64,000 nucleotides of DNA from Przewalskia tangutica (Eukaryota; Streptophyta; Magnoliopsida; Solanales; Solanaceae): the NCBI GenBank assembly GCA_029844215.1, contig JAQGDG010000263.1, positions 1 through 64,000 of the forward strand, read 5' to 3'. Made by a program: the position numbers and the translations under genes. Positions 34,489-47,135 of this stretch are shown one piece after another; within the stretch, counting starts at the first letter, position 1; each line of letters opens with the position of its first letter. The notes under the pieces were generated by a model, which made no database searches, was not told where the DNA came from, and saw nothing but the letters and a program-made list of their open reading frames with translations.

Positions 34489-35480
34489 CTTTCTAAGTCT
34501 CAAAACAAACGCGCGCCAGTATAGTCTTCACTACTATACTTACGAGAACAATCTTTGCCACACATGGCCACAGAAACAACTTGCGCAAAAATCTTACATC
34601 CAAGTCCACGAGGAAACACCTCTAACATCACCATAACACCTCTCACCACTTTTGTCACTTTGCCGCGAGGTTCACTCCGGCGACCCAACAAATGGTACCG
34701 GTGCGTCACGATCCACGAGGTGACGTACACTCGAACTCTTACCACATTTAAATCGCTTGATTTCCAAAACTGGTTACTATCTCTAACGTGGTCATCATTA
34801 GCGGGAACACTCTGGATGGATCTCCGATACTTTCCGAACATAACAATACAAAAGACCGGACGTACTGCCTCCTAAGTCGGACGGCAAAAGCTAACATATA
34901 GGCAACCTGGCCTATTCTTCACATGAACTTAAAAAGGCCCAAAACAACTCGCTAAGTTTCTCTGTTTTTCAAAACTCGTCACCTGACGGGGTGGTACTTT
35001 CAAGAAGACCGACCGTCAACTCGAACTCTGGCGTCGTGCGATTATCCATACGATTTCTGAGCTGCGGAACCTCTTCTAGACAAGCTTTACCTATCCACGA
35101 TCTGCTGGAATAAGCTGAACCAACTATCTGAATCTTGCCAACATCGAACCAATCAGCCGCGACTTACATCCGCCCTACAAGGCTTCAAAGGTGACATCCG
35201 AACACGAAATGGTAGCTTAAACACTCCTCCACAGAGACAACAATCTCCACAACTACCGCGAAATCCGACCACCGCGAGGCGAATGCGGTCTGAGACTCAC
35301 CGAGTTCCTAACCTGCTGGTAAACTTTTAGAAAGCGAAAATAGCCACAACACAGGCTTCATGCGACATAAGGTGAAGGTAGGCACCGATGCAGCCTTTCA
35401 ACCTTTCGACCTAACATCACCCGAACAGCGGTCTGATGAAAGACACGATGGGCTGACCCGTTGGCCCGACTCTGGTCGAA
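34489..35480 (-). pseudogene. B pol 3' remnant (integrase C-terminus)
   Basis: Reading down from about 35165 the minus strand gives DWFDVGKIQIVGSA, matching GWFDVGEVQLVGP of the C integrase. Next come DNRTTPEFE and VPPRQVTSFEKQRNL near 35000-34950, then a worn version of the conserved segment before the chromodomain near 34850-34790. The segment at 35190-35480 is homologous only in patches. Frames shift repeatedly. No catalytic core, RNase H or reverse transcriptase is recognisable. Confidence 0.7.
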
Positions 35481-35930
35481 TGCATCCACGAACTCGTCAC
35501 GATTAGCGAACATGGGCCTAACACCCTCGTGACCTACCACAGGTGGGACCACCACAACCTGACCCGCACCAAACCTACCGCGGGTTGACCGCAACGTGGC
35601 CTCAACCGACCCGGCCCAGCGCCAACGCTAGCTCCCAGGAAAACTCTCACTAATCACGTTACGAAAACCTAGCGGTATTCTTAGCTCAACTACCTCTTTC
35701 ATTCCACATTACTCGGGGACTTATCCCATAAACATAGCTCACGTGCACTATGCACTCTATAAAGAGTCAAATATAACCTACACCTATGCTCGAGATGGCC
35801 TTACCTCTAAGGTCTCTACGTATAAAACTCTAAGGCTCACACCTTCTCTATCCCCAAAATCTTACTCGGTTAACCCATCATGATTTCTAATCACAACTAA
35901 CACCGCTATCGAACATAGCACTTAAGGTAT
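35481..35930 (-). other. B conserved block and non-coding stretch
   Basis: At 35480-35590 the minus strand matches the block shared with A, C and D (CACGAGGGTGTTAGGCCCA). From 35600 to 35930 it resembles the D sequence around 9300-9440 weakly. No ORF of note. Confidence 0.55.
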
Positions 35931-36137
35931 ACTAACTTATCACATATCTGGATCTCTGAGGTTAAGGATATATCTATATCTCTTTGCTTCACTTCCTTAG
36001 TCGTTCTAATCAAACCTGCCCGTAGGCGCATAGCTAAGGAAGATGACGAACTACCCACCGATCTGAAGGCTAAGTCCTCCTGAGGACACTCTCGACACAT
36101 GTACGGCGGCGCAGTGCAACAAGTACCAACTAAAAGA
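35931..36137 (-). pseudogene. gag: B gag C-terminal remnant with zinc knuckle
   Basis: Read down from 36137, just inside the E insertion, the frame gives a worn zinc knuckle (CCTAPPYMCRECPQED) followed by a Ser- and Arg-rich tail. The last Cys and the CRECP phrase fit a CX2CX4HX4C motif damaged at the middle. The rest of gag lies across element E at 43256-43839. Confidence 0.65.
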
Positions 36138-38517
36138 TCCACGACCCATTCAGGGGCGTGGATGGTGCCTCAAGGGCACCCAGTAGTCATACATCGAGTA
36201 ATCGGCGGAAACATAACGCAAGACATGAAACAGTTTATAAAACAAGACACAGAGTTTGTGAGAAAACGTGGCCTTTCGGCATATATATATAATCATGTTT
36301 TGCGATTCATCCGAAACTGCATACATGACTACTGACCTCTAAGAAATATACAACTATGGAGGGGCGGGGCCGCCATACCTGGCATACAAAACTAACTACA
36401 ACGGGAGATCATGCAAAAGTAGAGCCTCCGGAAGAGATGGAGCTCACGACACCAACGTAGAGATCCTGAGGATGCGGATCTAGCACTTTTGCCCTACCTG
36501 CGGCATGAGCGGCCCGAAGGAGGTCGATTACAAGTACTAAGTATGCGAAGCGTAAAGTACTTAAATGAAACATATCATTTTTAAAACCGGTTTACAAGTA
36601 TGTAAACAACCAGAAGCGCACGTAGTGCCACATCACAAACAAGAGCAACAATAGGTAATCGTAATGAGTCTTGTCTAGGCTGCGAATGATCGAAAGCAGG
36701 CCACTCGCCCCATCATCATTCTGCAAGCCTAATCCTGAACTCGAGTCCGCATAGGCCACTCACGTGGGCGCGTGAGGTATAACCGCGTCGAGGGTAGCTA
36801 CTCCTCGGCGTCGTCACGGACTCATTGTCGCATGGCCACAGACCGCGTGAGGTATAACCCGCATACTAACACGGAACTCGTAGCTCCGCATAGGCCCCTG
36901 GACCCGCGTGAGGTATTCTCGAATCATGGTCCTGCATCGCTGAGTCTACCCCGCGTCGGACGGCTTAACCCCGGTATCGTCTCGAGGTGAGTGATAGTAT
37001 ACTAGCATAACAACTTACCTTTAAGTAACACAAGCACAACAAGGATACTACCTATACCAAGCGTTACAAGATACTAACACACATAGCATCATATCATGTC
37101 TACCTATCAAACCATCTTCTTATTCACAATATAAGTGCTATAAACACATAGGCAAACTTGTTTCTTTTATCAATCTTAAGTGGTTATACTTACTTCCCAT
37201 AAAGCTAGTATAACTCTTAAGCACGTTTAAAAACCAATTAGTTCTCTTACATTAATAAATGGTTGATGAGTCCTTTTGAAATGTTTTCGTTCTTTATTAT
37301 TTAGGCTTAAGCGGTGAGGCATTCTTAGTAAGTATTATTCGAGCTTAAGCCGTGAGGCATTCAGTAAGTATTATTCAGTTAACACGTATGCGTCTACGTA
37401 CTATATACATATTGTAAAATATCATGCTTTAGGAAGAATCACATACCTTCTGAAATCCACCGCCAAGTCGAGTATGTCGCGCGGAAGAATCGACTATAAT
37501 AGTCGAGATATCTATCAAGGTCTAGACTATTACGTAGGTCATTCTAAGCAGAGGGTCCTCAATTCTACGGATAGTCGGGCAGACAACCCTACCCGGTGAG
37601 TTATATAAGTCTCATGTGAAAGCAGTCTATGTAAAATCTGATTTGATTATTCTTCTTTTAAACCCTTCTAAGTGATTAACACTTCAATTCTATTCTGTGA
37701 TATACTTCTAAGTATTTATACTATTCTTATTCTACAACAGTAAGTATTCTTTAATTCAAAAGAGGGTTAGGATTAGTTACCTCGGTAAGCCCAATAATAT
37801 CTAGAAAAGTCGCGCTGAGCAAGGTTTTGCTCTAAGTTGTATGCTCCAGGAAACCTTAGAAGTTCTTCACAACTTCTACTAAGTGCTAAGGTATTTGGGC
37901 TAGGGTATTTTGGGCATTATAACAATACAAGAAGGCAACTTTTCTACCAAGGGAGGGGGGGTTGGTTTCGGCTAGCTAGGGGGTGGGGGAGCCTCGGCGA
38001 GCTTCTCAAGGGAGGTGTGTTTGGACGAAACAACAAGAGGGAGAGGGAGGGATTTGAGACTTAGGTAGATTGCTCAATTTAGGATGAAATAACTCTTCAA
38101 CAAGGGGGGGTATTTATAGGTCAAGACATGGCCAACCAATGGCCAAGATTATGCCAAGTGCAAGGCAAGTGTAGGGTGAGGATTTAGGCAAGTGTCCTTG
38201 GCCAACTTGCACACAAAATATCTAGCCAACTTTATGACAAGGCTTGGCATCCAATCGGCCCTATTGTCGTGACAAGTCCACCAATGAGAGGGTGGAAAGT
38301 GTCGCCCTCTCATTGGTCCAAAGTGTTACGTCTCTCGGAAAAATCCGCAAAATAAGAAATGACATAGCGGAATTTATCCTATGAAAAGTGGAAAGCGTTT
38401 AGTCGGAAAACCGTTCGCTTTGTGAGTTGTGCCTAAAAATCGTCAAGGCCTAACTTTAAGACCAAAACTTTTTATGCGTATTCCTTTACGTACATACCAC
38501 AAATACGGGGTATAACA
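36138..38517 (-). repeat. E 3' LTR
   Basis: It has a TATAAATA box at 38111-38118 (minus), CGCGTGAGGTAT-type repeats at about 36750-36930, and two units of about 42 bp with CTTAAGC..GTGAGGCATTC at 37303-37380. AACATTCG and CGAATGTT (38532-38548) and a short purine tract adjoin it on the internal side. Confidence 0.92.
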
Positions 38518-38667
38518 TTCTCCTCGCCAGAAACATTCGTCGAATGTTCCTTCCCAAGCAGAATAACGATAAGGTTCTTGAAAACTTAAGCGGTTGCAAA
38601 AGCCACACCGGCCATAAACAACACTTAGGCATAAGCGATAATGAAGATTTACAAGTAGGAAAGTGAA

Positions 38668-39015
38668 TTACGGAGGGTGGGAGCGGTGAGGATACTTACG
38701 CCTCATGTCCTCGCCGGCTTCCACGTCATCTCTCCACTGAGCTCGTTCGCCACAAGACTTTGTGGAAGCCACGTCCTTCGTCCGCGGGCGCTAACGACGA
38801 TCGATTATCGCTATGGGAATCTCCTCATCGATAACCCCGTCACACGGACATCGTCGGCCGGGTGTACCTAGATGGATCCCGATACATCTCTCCGGCGTAG
38901 ACACGTGAAAAACCGGATGTCGCCTCCGGATCGGACGGCGAGTCCAACTCATGGCAACCTTGCCTACCTGCGGACAATCGAAGCGGCCCGATGTACCTGA
39001 AGTGAGTTTCCCGCC
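38668..39015 (-). pseudogene. E pol extreme C-terminus
   Basis: Minus strand, in order: a FRYIGPLRLS-like phrase near 39010-38985, ELDSPSD, HPVFHVS near 38915, then a stretch ending EDMRRKYPH near 38690 with a stop at about 38668. This is the region after the integrase core, including the chromodomain-like end. It is joined directly to the protease tail (FISYLKARKM), so reverse transcriptase, RNase H and the integrase core are deleted. The frame shifts at least twice. Confidence 0.75.
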
Positions 39016-39431
39016 GCACCATCTTCCTAGCCTTGAGGTAGGAAATAAACCTACCGCCGGCGTCTGGTGCTCCTCCACTCAACAATGACTCGCCGGCGGA
39101 ACCGTACTACTCTCTCCCTGCAGTCTACATTGGCATAGCAAGAGGCTAGCCAATCCATCCCCATAATCACGTCAAAGTCAATCATCTCCAACTCTATCAA
39201 GTCGGCTGAGTCCGGCCATTGTAAATGATCACGAGGCAAGCCACATATACGCCGAGCTACCACCGAATCCCCCATGGCGTAGCTACCTCGAAGCAGGTCT
39301 ATGGACTCGGGCTCTATCCCTATCCTACTAGCAACAAGGGAGATATATAGGACGAGTAGAACCGGATCTATCAAGGCATAAATATCAAACCCGAACGATA
39401 AGGTACTGTGGCGACATCGGTGAGGCCTCAC
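39016..39431 (-). pseudogene. E retropepsin-type protease
   Basis: Gypsy aspartic protease (RVP_2 type). FDIYALIDP carries the active-site Asp region, where the usual D-S/T-G is disturbed. DLIELEMIDFDVIMGMDWLASCYANVDC then follows, the conserved end of the domain. It is followed by a short conserved tail, GRFISYLKARKM, in another frame. The enzyme cuts Gag and Pol inside the particle. It follows gag and precedes the pol C-terminal remnant. Confidence 0.88.
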
Positions 39432-39474
39432 GATCTGTCGGTGGACAAAGCATAAATGCGGTTACGAGGACCGC

Positions 39475-40690
39475 TTAGCTGACACGAGCCACGACCTCTG
39501 CCGCGACCTGCTGACCCATGAGCACCCTGCCCTCCGGGGCGGGTAACTGTAGGAGATGATGAAGCGGCAGCGAACACGGTGAGCCGCTTCCACCGCCCCG
39601 GTCGGACAGTCCCTTCGCAAAGTGACCCTGCTGGCCACAACTGTAACAAGATCCAAAAGTAGTACCACACTTCCCGTAATGGGATCTACCGCATCGGCCA
39701 CACTGAGGTGGTCGGCGGCGATACCTGCTACCACGGGCGTCTGAAGCCACAGGGCCCAGTGCCGCCCTCAGCGTGGGTCTTGAGGGCGGTGCGAGTGCTC
39801 TGTCTTTGGCGTGGTGCGAATCTAGACTGCTGCTGAGGCCGCCCACCACGATAACCACCAGAAGACCCTCGTCACGGCGCCTTACTGCTGCGTCGGTCCA
39901 CTCGTCGACCTCTGCGCTCGCCGCGTCAGGCGTGAGCTGCGTGCGGGTAATGTCCATACCGGTGGAGAAACCCACATGACTCGGCCATATAGTCGTATAG
40001 ACCGGTGACATAGCGGTGCAACAGATCCTCCATATCTGCTACAAATGTTGGTACATATCTAGCCAATGAATCAAACTCGACATTGTACTCACGGCGGTCG
40101 TCCTCTGCCTCGATGGTAAAAATCTATCGGCCGCGCCCTCGCCATCTGGAGGCAAGAAGTGAGTGAGAAAGCCTCGAGAACTCATCCCAGTAGGCGGGGC
40201 GCGTGCTCTCCCGGGATAACTCCCATGAATCAAACCAATCGGCTGCGGTGTCACGCGGACTATGTGAACCAAAGATCACGGACTCGGTCTCGGCATACGA
40301 TCACTCTCAAAATCCTCACGAATCGGCGGATGAACTCCTGCGGATCATCCTCGGCCTCGACCCATAAAACTCCGTGAACTCTGACTCGAAGTCTCGTAGC
40401 CTCAAACTCTCGCCTCGGGTGAACAGCAGTACGGCGGGTGGGCTGGGCTGCGCGTCGACCTCTCACCGTGTCGGGCCTGACTTTAGCCAAAGGCGGGCCG
40501 TCTCCTTGTACCCTAACTCCTCCGCCCGGTGTGGGGCGGGAGGTGTGGATGCGTGGTATCTTTGAGGCTGGCGGCGTCATAGAACTCGCCGTCTGCGGTA
40601 TAGGCGGGCACAGGCCCTCGTGACTCTGGGTGTCTGCTAGCGACTCCTCATTTGCCTTGCCCACGGGCGGGTTGCCTTACGTGGAGGCAT
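39475..40690 (-). pseudogene. gag: Gypsy gag of element E
   Basis: The ATG at 40690 reads ATGCCTCCACGTAAG (MPPRK). Capsid motifs follow: VEAEDDPQEFIRRFVRI near 40350, SRGFLTHFLPPDGEGAADRF near 40180-40130, and the VEFDSLA region near 40075. The zinc knuckle CYSCGQQGHFAK lies at about 39645-39610. Its last Cys is read only after a one-base shift. Several frame changes break the gene. It packages element RNA in virus-like particles and continues into the protease. Confidence 0.88.
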
Positions 40691-40877
40691 AAGCATACGG
40701 GGAAAGGAATACGTTAGAGGGTCCAACCTATAACACGGCTCTAAAGCACGATCTCGGAATGAGAAGAATGGAAACCAATCCTAAATATCCTATAGCCTCA
40801 CGATTATTGGTGTGGTGCACACACCGATAATCGACTCTACTAGATCTGATGCAGTAGACACTTTCCGAGGATTAAGC

Positions 40878-40890
40878 GCTCACGATACCA
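40878..40890 (-). other. Primer binding site of E
   Basis: TGGTATCGTGAGC on the minus strand. It matches the initiator-Met site except that CAG is replaced by CGTG. The leader (40691-40877) is non-coding. Confidence 0.82.
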
Positions 40891-40894
40891 CTTT

Positions 40895-43255
40895 TGTCAC
40901 GACCCGTTCGGGGCGTGGTGGTGCCTCTGGGGCACCCAAGTAGTCATACATCAGTGTCAGCGGAAACATAACGAACATGAAGCAGTTTATAAAACAAGAC
41001 CTGATTTTGTGAAAGCGTGGCCTTTCGCGTATATATATAATCATGTTTTAGCGATTACATCCAGACAACATGTACAACATGACTACAGACCTCTGAAATA
41101 TACAACTATGGCGGGGCGGGGCCGCCATACCTCTGTACAAAACTAACTACAACGGGAGATCATACCAAAAGTAGAGCCTCGGAAGAGATGGAGCTCTGAC
41201 ACCAGCGTAGAGATCCTGGGATGCGGATCTAGCACTGCTTGCCGCCTGCGGCATGAGCGCAGCCCCGAAGGAGTCGATTACAACGGTACTAAGTATGCGA
41301 AGCAGAAAGTACTTAAATGAAACATATCATTTTTAAAACGGTTTACAAGTATGTATGAAACAACCGAGAAACCGCACATAGTGCCACATCACAAACAAGA
41401 GCAACAATAGGTAAGCGTAATGAGTCTTGTCTAGGCTGCGAATGATCGAAGCGAGGCCACTCGCCCCATCATCGTCTGCAAGCCTAATCACGGACTCCGA
41501 GTCCGCATAGGCCACTCACGTGGGCGCGTGAGGTATAACCCGCGTCGAGGTAGCTACTCCTCGGCGTCGTCTGGACTCATTGTCGCATGGCCACGAGACC
41601 GCGTGAGGTATAACCCGCATACTAACACCTGGAACTCTCGTAGCTCGCGCGTAGGCCCCTGGACCCGCGTGAGGTATTCTCGAATCATGGTCCCGGACCG
41701 CTGAGTCTACCCGCGTCGGAGGCGACAACCCCGGTATCATCTCAAGAGGTGGTGATAGTATACTAGCATAACAACTTACCTTTAAGTAACACAAGCACAA
41801 CAAGGATACTACCTATACCAGCGTTACAAGATACTAACACACATAGCATCATATCATGTCTACCTATCAAACCATCTTCTTATTCACAATATAAGTCTTA
41901 TAAACACATAGGCAAACTTGTTTCTTTTATCAATCTTAAGTGGTTATACTTACTTCCCATAAAGCTAGTATAACTCTTAAGCCACGTTTAAAACCAATTA
42001 GTTCTCTTACATTAATAAATGGTTGATGAGTCCTTTTGAAATGTTTTGATTCTTTATTATTTAGGCTTAAGCGTGAGGCATTCCGTAAGTATTATTCGAG
42101 CTTAAGCGTGAGGCATTCCGTAAGTATTATTCGATTAACACGTATGCGTCTACCGTACTATATACATATTGTAAAATATCATGCTTTAGGAAGAATCACA
42201 TACCTTCTCGTGAAATCCACCGCCAAGTCGAGTATGTGTGCGCAGAATCGACTATAATAGTCACAGATATCTATCAAGGTCTAGACTATTACGTAGGTCA
42301 TTCTAAGCAGAGGGTCCTCGATTCTACGGAAAGTCGGGCGGCTGACCCTACGGTGAGTTATATAAGTCTCTTGTGAAAACGATCTATGTAAATCTGGTTT
42401 GATTATTCTTCTTTTAAACCCTTCTAAGTGATTAACACTTCAATTCTATTACGTGATATACTTCTAAGTATTTATACTATTCTTATTCTACAACGTAAGT
42501 ATTCTTTAATTCAAAGAGGGTTAGGATTAGTTACCTCGGTAAGCCCAATAATATCCTAGAAAAGTCGCGCTGAGCAAGGTTTTGCTCTAAGTTGTATGCT
42601 CAGAAACCTTAGAAGTTCTTCACACTACTAAGTGCTAAGGTATTTGGGCTAGGGTATTTTGGGCATTATAACAATACAAGAAGGCAACTTTTCTACCAAG
42701 GGAGGGGTTGGTTTCGGCTAGGCTAGGGGTGGGGTAGCCTCGGCCAAGCTTCTCGAGGGAGGGGTGTGTTTGGGCCAAACAACAAGAGGGAGAGGAGGGA
42801 TTTGAGACTTAGGTAGATTGCTCGATTTAGGATGAAATAACTCTTCAACAAGGGGGTATTTATAGGTCAAGACATGGCCAATGGCCAAGATTATGCCAAG
42901 TGCAAGGCAAGTGTAGGGTGAGGATTTAGGCAAGTGTCCTTGGCCAACTTGCACACAAAATATCTAGCCAACTTTATGACAAGGCTTGGCATCAATCGCC
43001 CTATTGCGTGACAAGTCCACTGATGAGAGGGTGGAAAGTGTCGCCTCTCATTGGTCCAAAGTGTTCGTCTCTCGGAAAAATCCATAAAAATAAGAAATGA
43101 CATAGCGAATTTATCCTATGAAAGGCGTGGAAAGCGTTTAGTCGGAAAACCGTTAGCTTTGTGAGTTGTGCCTAAAAATCGTCAAGGCCTAACTTTAAGA
43201 CCAAAACTTTTTATCGTATTCCTTTACGTACATACCACAAATCTGAGGTATAACA
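40895..43255 (-). repeat. E 5' LTR
   Basis: TGTCACGACCCG to GGTATAACA on the plus strand, 2361 bases, parallel to 36138-38517. TATA box at 42857-42864 (minus). Confidence 0.93.
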
Positions 43256-43839
43256 AAGGCGACATTCCCGGGATGGCGTCATCTGCTAATGAACAGGAAA
43301 AGCGAATCCGCTATTGGAACTACGTGTAGCGTGAGCGGAAGCTCTGGAGCTCGACCAGCTCTGCGTACCCGAGCGTCCACGAACCAGTGAACCTCTGCTG
43401 CTTGGTGGATGTGCAAATCTAATCTTTGGTGAGGCGACTACGCCTCGAAAGTTACCAAAGGACGCTTCTTTGCTCGCCTCTTCTCATCGCCCATTAACGT
43501 CGATCTCTGCGTCTCGGCTGCTGCGTATAAGCCGTACGGGCCATGCTCGAAACTAAGCGAAGAATTACTCTTGCACAACCCTCTTAGATAGTCGTCAAGA
43601 CTCGCGGTACATCGGTATACTCTATACTCATTTGTTCGGTCGCGGGCGAAGGTCAAACATCGTGGCGCGATGGAGCGCCACCGCCGTGCTAAAACTCTGC
43701 GGGGCTAGTGGCGTCGCGGAACTCCCGAATGAAGCACTATCCTAGGTAATGATTGGAGTGCGTGCCCTCGCCACCCTCTGAACTCTACTCGCGGCTCCGC
43801 CGCCTTGCCCTCACAGGCGGGATGCCTACGCGGAGGCAT
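43256..43839 (-). pseudogene. gag: B gag N-terminal part
   Basis: The ATG at 43839 (ATGCCTCCGCGTAGG) begins the MPPR start of the family. Near 43656-43438 the frame reads DRTNEYRVYRCTASLDDYLRG and then KRRAKKRPLVTFEA, the end of the capsid domain. Much of the capsid is shortened compared with D or E: only about 580 bases are present where about 800 are expected. Element E cuts it at 43256, before the zinc knuckle found at 35931-36137. Confidence 0.72.
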
Positions 43840-44040
43840 AGCGATAAGAAATAATTTCGTCGGAGGTCGACTTACAACACGGCTCTAAGGCACGATCTCG
43901 AGTGAGAAGAATGAAACCAATCCTAAATACCCTATAGCCTCACGATTATTGGTGTGGTGCACAACACGCGATAATCAAGAACTCTCTTGAATCTGATGCG
44001 TAGACACTTTCAGAGGATTAAGCGCTCACGATACCACTTT
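43840..44040 (-). other. B leader and primer binding site
   Basis: The non-coding leader is shared with A, D, C and E. The primer site TGGTATCGTGAGC is at 44024-44036 on the minus strand, altered at CAG exactly as in E. Confidence 0.8.
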
Positions 44041-47000
44041 TGTCACGACCGAACCGGGCGTGGTAGTGCCTACCGGGCACCGGTGAGTCATACATCGAGA
44101 AAATCAGCGGAACATAAATCAATAACATAAAATAACAGAAGTATAAACAATAATCTGTGAAAACTTGCCTTTCGGCATATATATATACCACAACTCTTTC
44201 AGCGTGAAGCAGTTTAATCCTTTTTACAAACCACGCCCACTACTGATTACTACGGACCTCACGAATGATATGACAACGGCGGGGCGGGGCCGTCATACCA
44301 CCAGAATGTAGCACCTACAACGGGGACTATGCGAATAAGCCTCGGAGAACGAGCTTCCCAAGCGCTGAGCTGTGACCCTAGGCGAGGATCAACGGCGGTG
44401 TACCTTTACTGCGGCATGACGCGGCCCAAGGAGGTCGATCTGACAGTGCAGAGTATATGGCGAAAATCGTAAATGAAATCATAGTAGTCTATATAAAGCG
44501 GGAGACATGTATGATAACCAAACTACGATTCCTGATAAGTGCGATCATATCAAGTCGGGACTCGCGCCCTCAAAGTCATCACTCGAGTATAACAATGGGT
44601 CTCACGCCCATGACATCAATCGTGCGTGGAATACCTTCCCAGCTGGCGATCTATGATATAAAAGCACCAAGGAATACACATGAACACGGGTCCACGTGTC
44701 ATAATAAAACCGTCACGGGGTAAATGCGAAGGCCTGGCCGACTACTAACACCACTAGTACCAACAAGGTCATGTCTGTATCATGAGATCTGTCTAGGCCG
44801 TCGCATGATCAAAGCTGGTCACTCGCCGCGATGCTCAAATGTGCGCGTCTAGCCACGGAACTTCCGCGACTCGCGTAGGCCAACCTCGTAGGCGCATGAG
44901 GCATTCCCGCGTCGAGGGTAGCTACTCCGGCGTCGTCACGGACTCGCGATCCGCGTAGCCCTGAGACCGCGTGACCACGAGGGCGCGAGCTAACACGGAA
45001 CTCCGTAGTTCGCATGGATCCACGGACCCGCGTAGGTATTCTCGAATCATGGTCCCGGACCTTTGAGTCTACCCCGCGTCGGAGGCGGCAACCTCGGAAC
45101 ACAAGTCAAGGTGAGTGGTACAATACCAACATAACGGTGATAGTTAAACAATTTAAGCGCGATCGAAGGAAAAACCCCTTTACACAACCATCACGAGATA
45201 CTAACACACGTAGCATCCTAGCATTTTTGTAACAAATCACCAAGAAAGTATTACAAGGCTATCACAAACCAACACAATCAAGTTATATACACAAGGTACT
45301 TTCTACTACATGATTAACAAGATCGGGTTTTATTCCCAAGTACTTCATACATCAACTCTTTAAAAGATCGTTACTTTCACAAAAGTCACACAATACGTAG
45401 TATATGAAAATAGAGTGATTATCTTTTAAAGTAAATCAATTACTTCTCTTTGTAAAATCAAGTAGCAACATTCTTTTCCAATGCTCGAGTTTGCCTAATT
45501 TCGATGTTGAGTTTGCCTAATTTCCAATGTTCAAGTTTCTCATTTTGAAAGGTTTATGATTCATAACCTTATTCATTTAAGAATATAATTCTCTTTTAAA
45601 CCATCTGAGAAAACATAAGCCTTATATGTGAGTAGGATATTCTTGTTTATAAAAAAATCTTATTACAGCAGCCGTGATCTAGGAAATATCATTTTGTCTC
45701 ATCTTAGCTTACATGCGGATGGAAGTTTCTCTGATTTTAATAATACTTAATTATTAAAACATTCCTTTTAATAACGCGATGGTTTGTCGGTACGTTCGAT
45801 TTCGAAATCGGTAAAACATTCTTAAGCGTTATACCTAACTTCCCATAAAGCTAGTATAACTCTTAAGTTTTCAAAACCAAGTATTACTTCTTCTTTCAAA
45901 ATGATTCAAAAATCTTTTGAAATATTTCAAGTTCTTTATTAACACATAACAAGCCAGTTATAGTTCAAATCAGTTACCTTTTAAAAACCACAAGTATTTT
46001 CTTACCAACATAAAGCTGTTATAACCAACTTATAAAGTCGATATAACACTTTATGTTTTAGATCAATCAAATACACTTAACACACTGCGTCACGTACTAC
46101 ATAGTTACACATATCATGCTAGAAGAGATAGGAAGAGGTTCACATACCTCGCGGCGAGTATCGACTAATAGCAAAACGCTCCAAGTACTTCCAAGCCGGC
46201 TACTCCTTGGCGGTAGATCACGTCACACGTAGTACTTGACTATAAGGCCACAGCGCTTATTAACATTTAGATCCCCGTAGAACATTCTACGAGAAAATTC
46301 GACGCCTCCCGCAACAGCGTAAATCTCATCCTCTATCGGGGCGGCTACGAGCCAGCGGGGTTATCGTCTAACCGAGCGGGTACAATTCTACCTCACGAAA
46401 AGCTACACAGTCTTTGTAATACGGTCTATGTAATTCTGATTCGATTACTCTTCTTTGAAAGGTTTCTTATTATTGAGCTTAAGTCAAAAGACATTGCGAT
46501 AACTACGTTCATTCTATATATAGTATACTTCAACTATATATTCAAGCAATCATGTAATTTCCAATTACAATAGAGGACAAGATATTTACCTCGATAAGCC
46601 CATAATTATCAGAGTTTAAATGTCGATCTGAGCAAGGTTTAGCTCTACTCAGTGCGCTCAGGCCAGCTCAAACAACCCTTAGAAGTTCTAACCAACTTCT
46701 ACTTATAACTTCAACTACGGGTGAAGATTTACTTAGGGTTCGGTTTGTAGTGACGGGATGTATAATAGTATAAGCGGGCTTTGTAAAGGTATAACCTTAG
46801 AATCTTACAAGGCATAAGGCTAAGGTAATTTGGGCATTACAACAATACTTTTGAGAGTATTTCTACCAAGAGGGGTGTATTATCTGAGACAACTAGTGGG
46901 GAGGGGGAGGGTACCCAGCCACACTGAGGAGGGGAGAGGGCTCTCGGCGAGGGGCACTTTCAAAGGGGAGAGGGCTCTTGGGCGAGTCGACAAGAGGAGA

Positions 47001-47135
47001 GGAGAGATTTTAACACTTAGAAGATTTGTGGAAAGGATGAAGAATTCATCAAAGGGAGAGGGTATTTATAGCCTGAGCCAAGGCCAACCAATGGCGAATC
47101 TTGCCAAGTGCATAGCAAGTGTAGGGCCAAGATCT
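44041..47135 (-). repeat. B 5' LTR, truncated
   Basis: It begins TGTCACGACCGAACC and follows 30971-34120 closely. TATA box at 47063-47070 (minus). It ends in GGCCAAGATCT, where homology passes to C LTR. Confidence 0.92.
47133..47135. other. B/C junction, probable tandem-duplication breakpoint
   Basis: Left of here the sequence is B LTR (..CCAAGATCT, as at 34117-34125). Right of here it is C LTR (TCTAAATCAATTTGCC, as at 27204). TCT is common to both, a 3-base microhomology typical of end joining. Confidence 0.8.

Larger units (their letters stand above)
36138..43255 (-). mobile_element. Element E: LTR retrotransposon with gag and protease
   Basis: Two LTRs of about 2.37 kb in the same orientation flank a 2.38-kb internal region. 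It lies within B gag. The left end is slightly worn (GATCCACGACCC where the right LTR has TGTCACGACCC). The right flank begins AAGGC and the left flank ends in AAAAG, so a target duplication is not clear. The two LTRs differ mainly at CNG sites, suggesting a recent insertion. Confidence 0.9.
30971..47135 (-). mobile_element. Element B: Gypsy element, interrupted by E, truncated at right
   Basis: B has two LTRs on the minus strand (30971-34453 and 44041-47135) with internal sequence at 34454-36137 and 43256-44040. Element E is inserted in its gag. The right LTR stops at the junction with C sequence at 47133-47135 and lacks the last 360 or so bases, judged against the left LTR. Confidence 0.9.

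Noticed and set aside
34500..34841. 113-codon minus-strand frame as a separate gene in B
   Set aside because: It covers the worn end of B pol and the pre-LTR region; only its first residues resemble the pol segment and the rest is out of frame.
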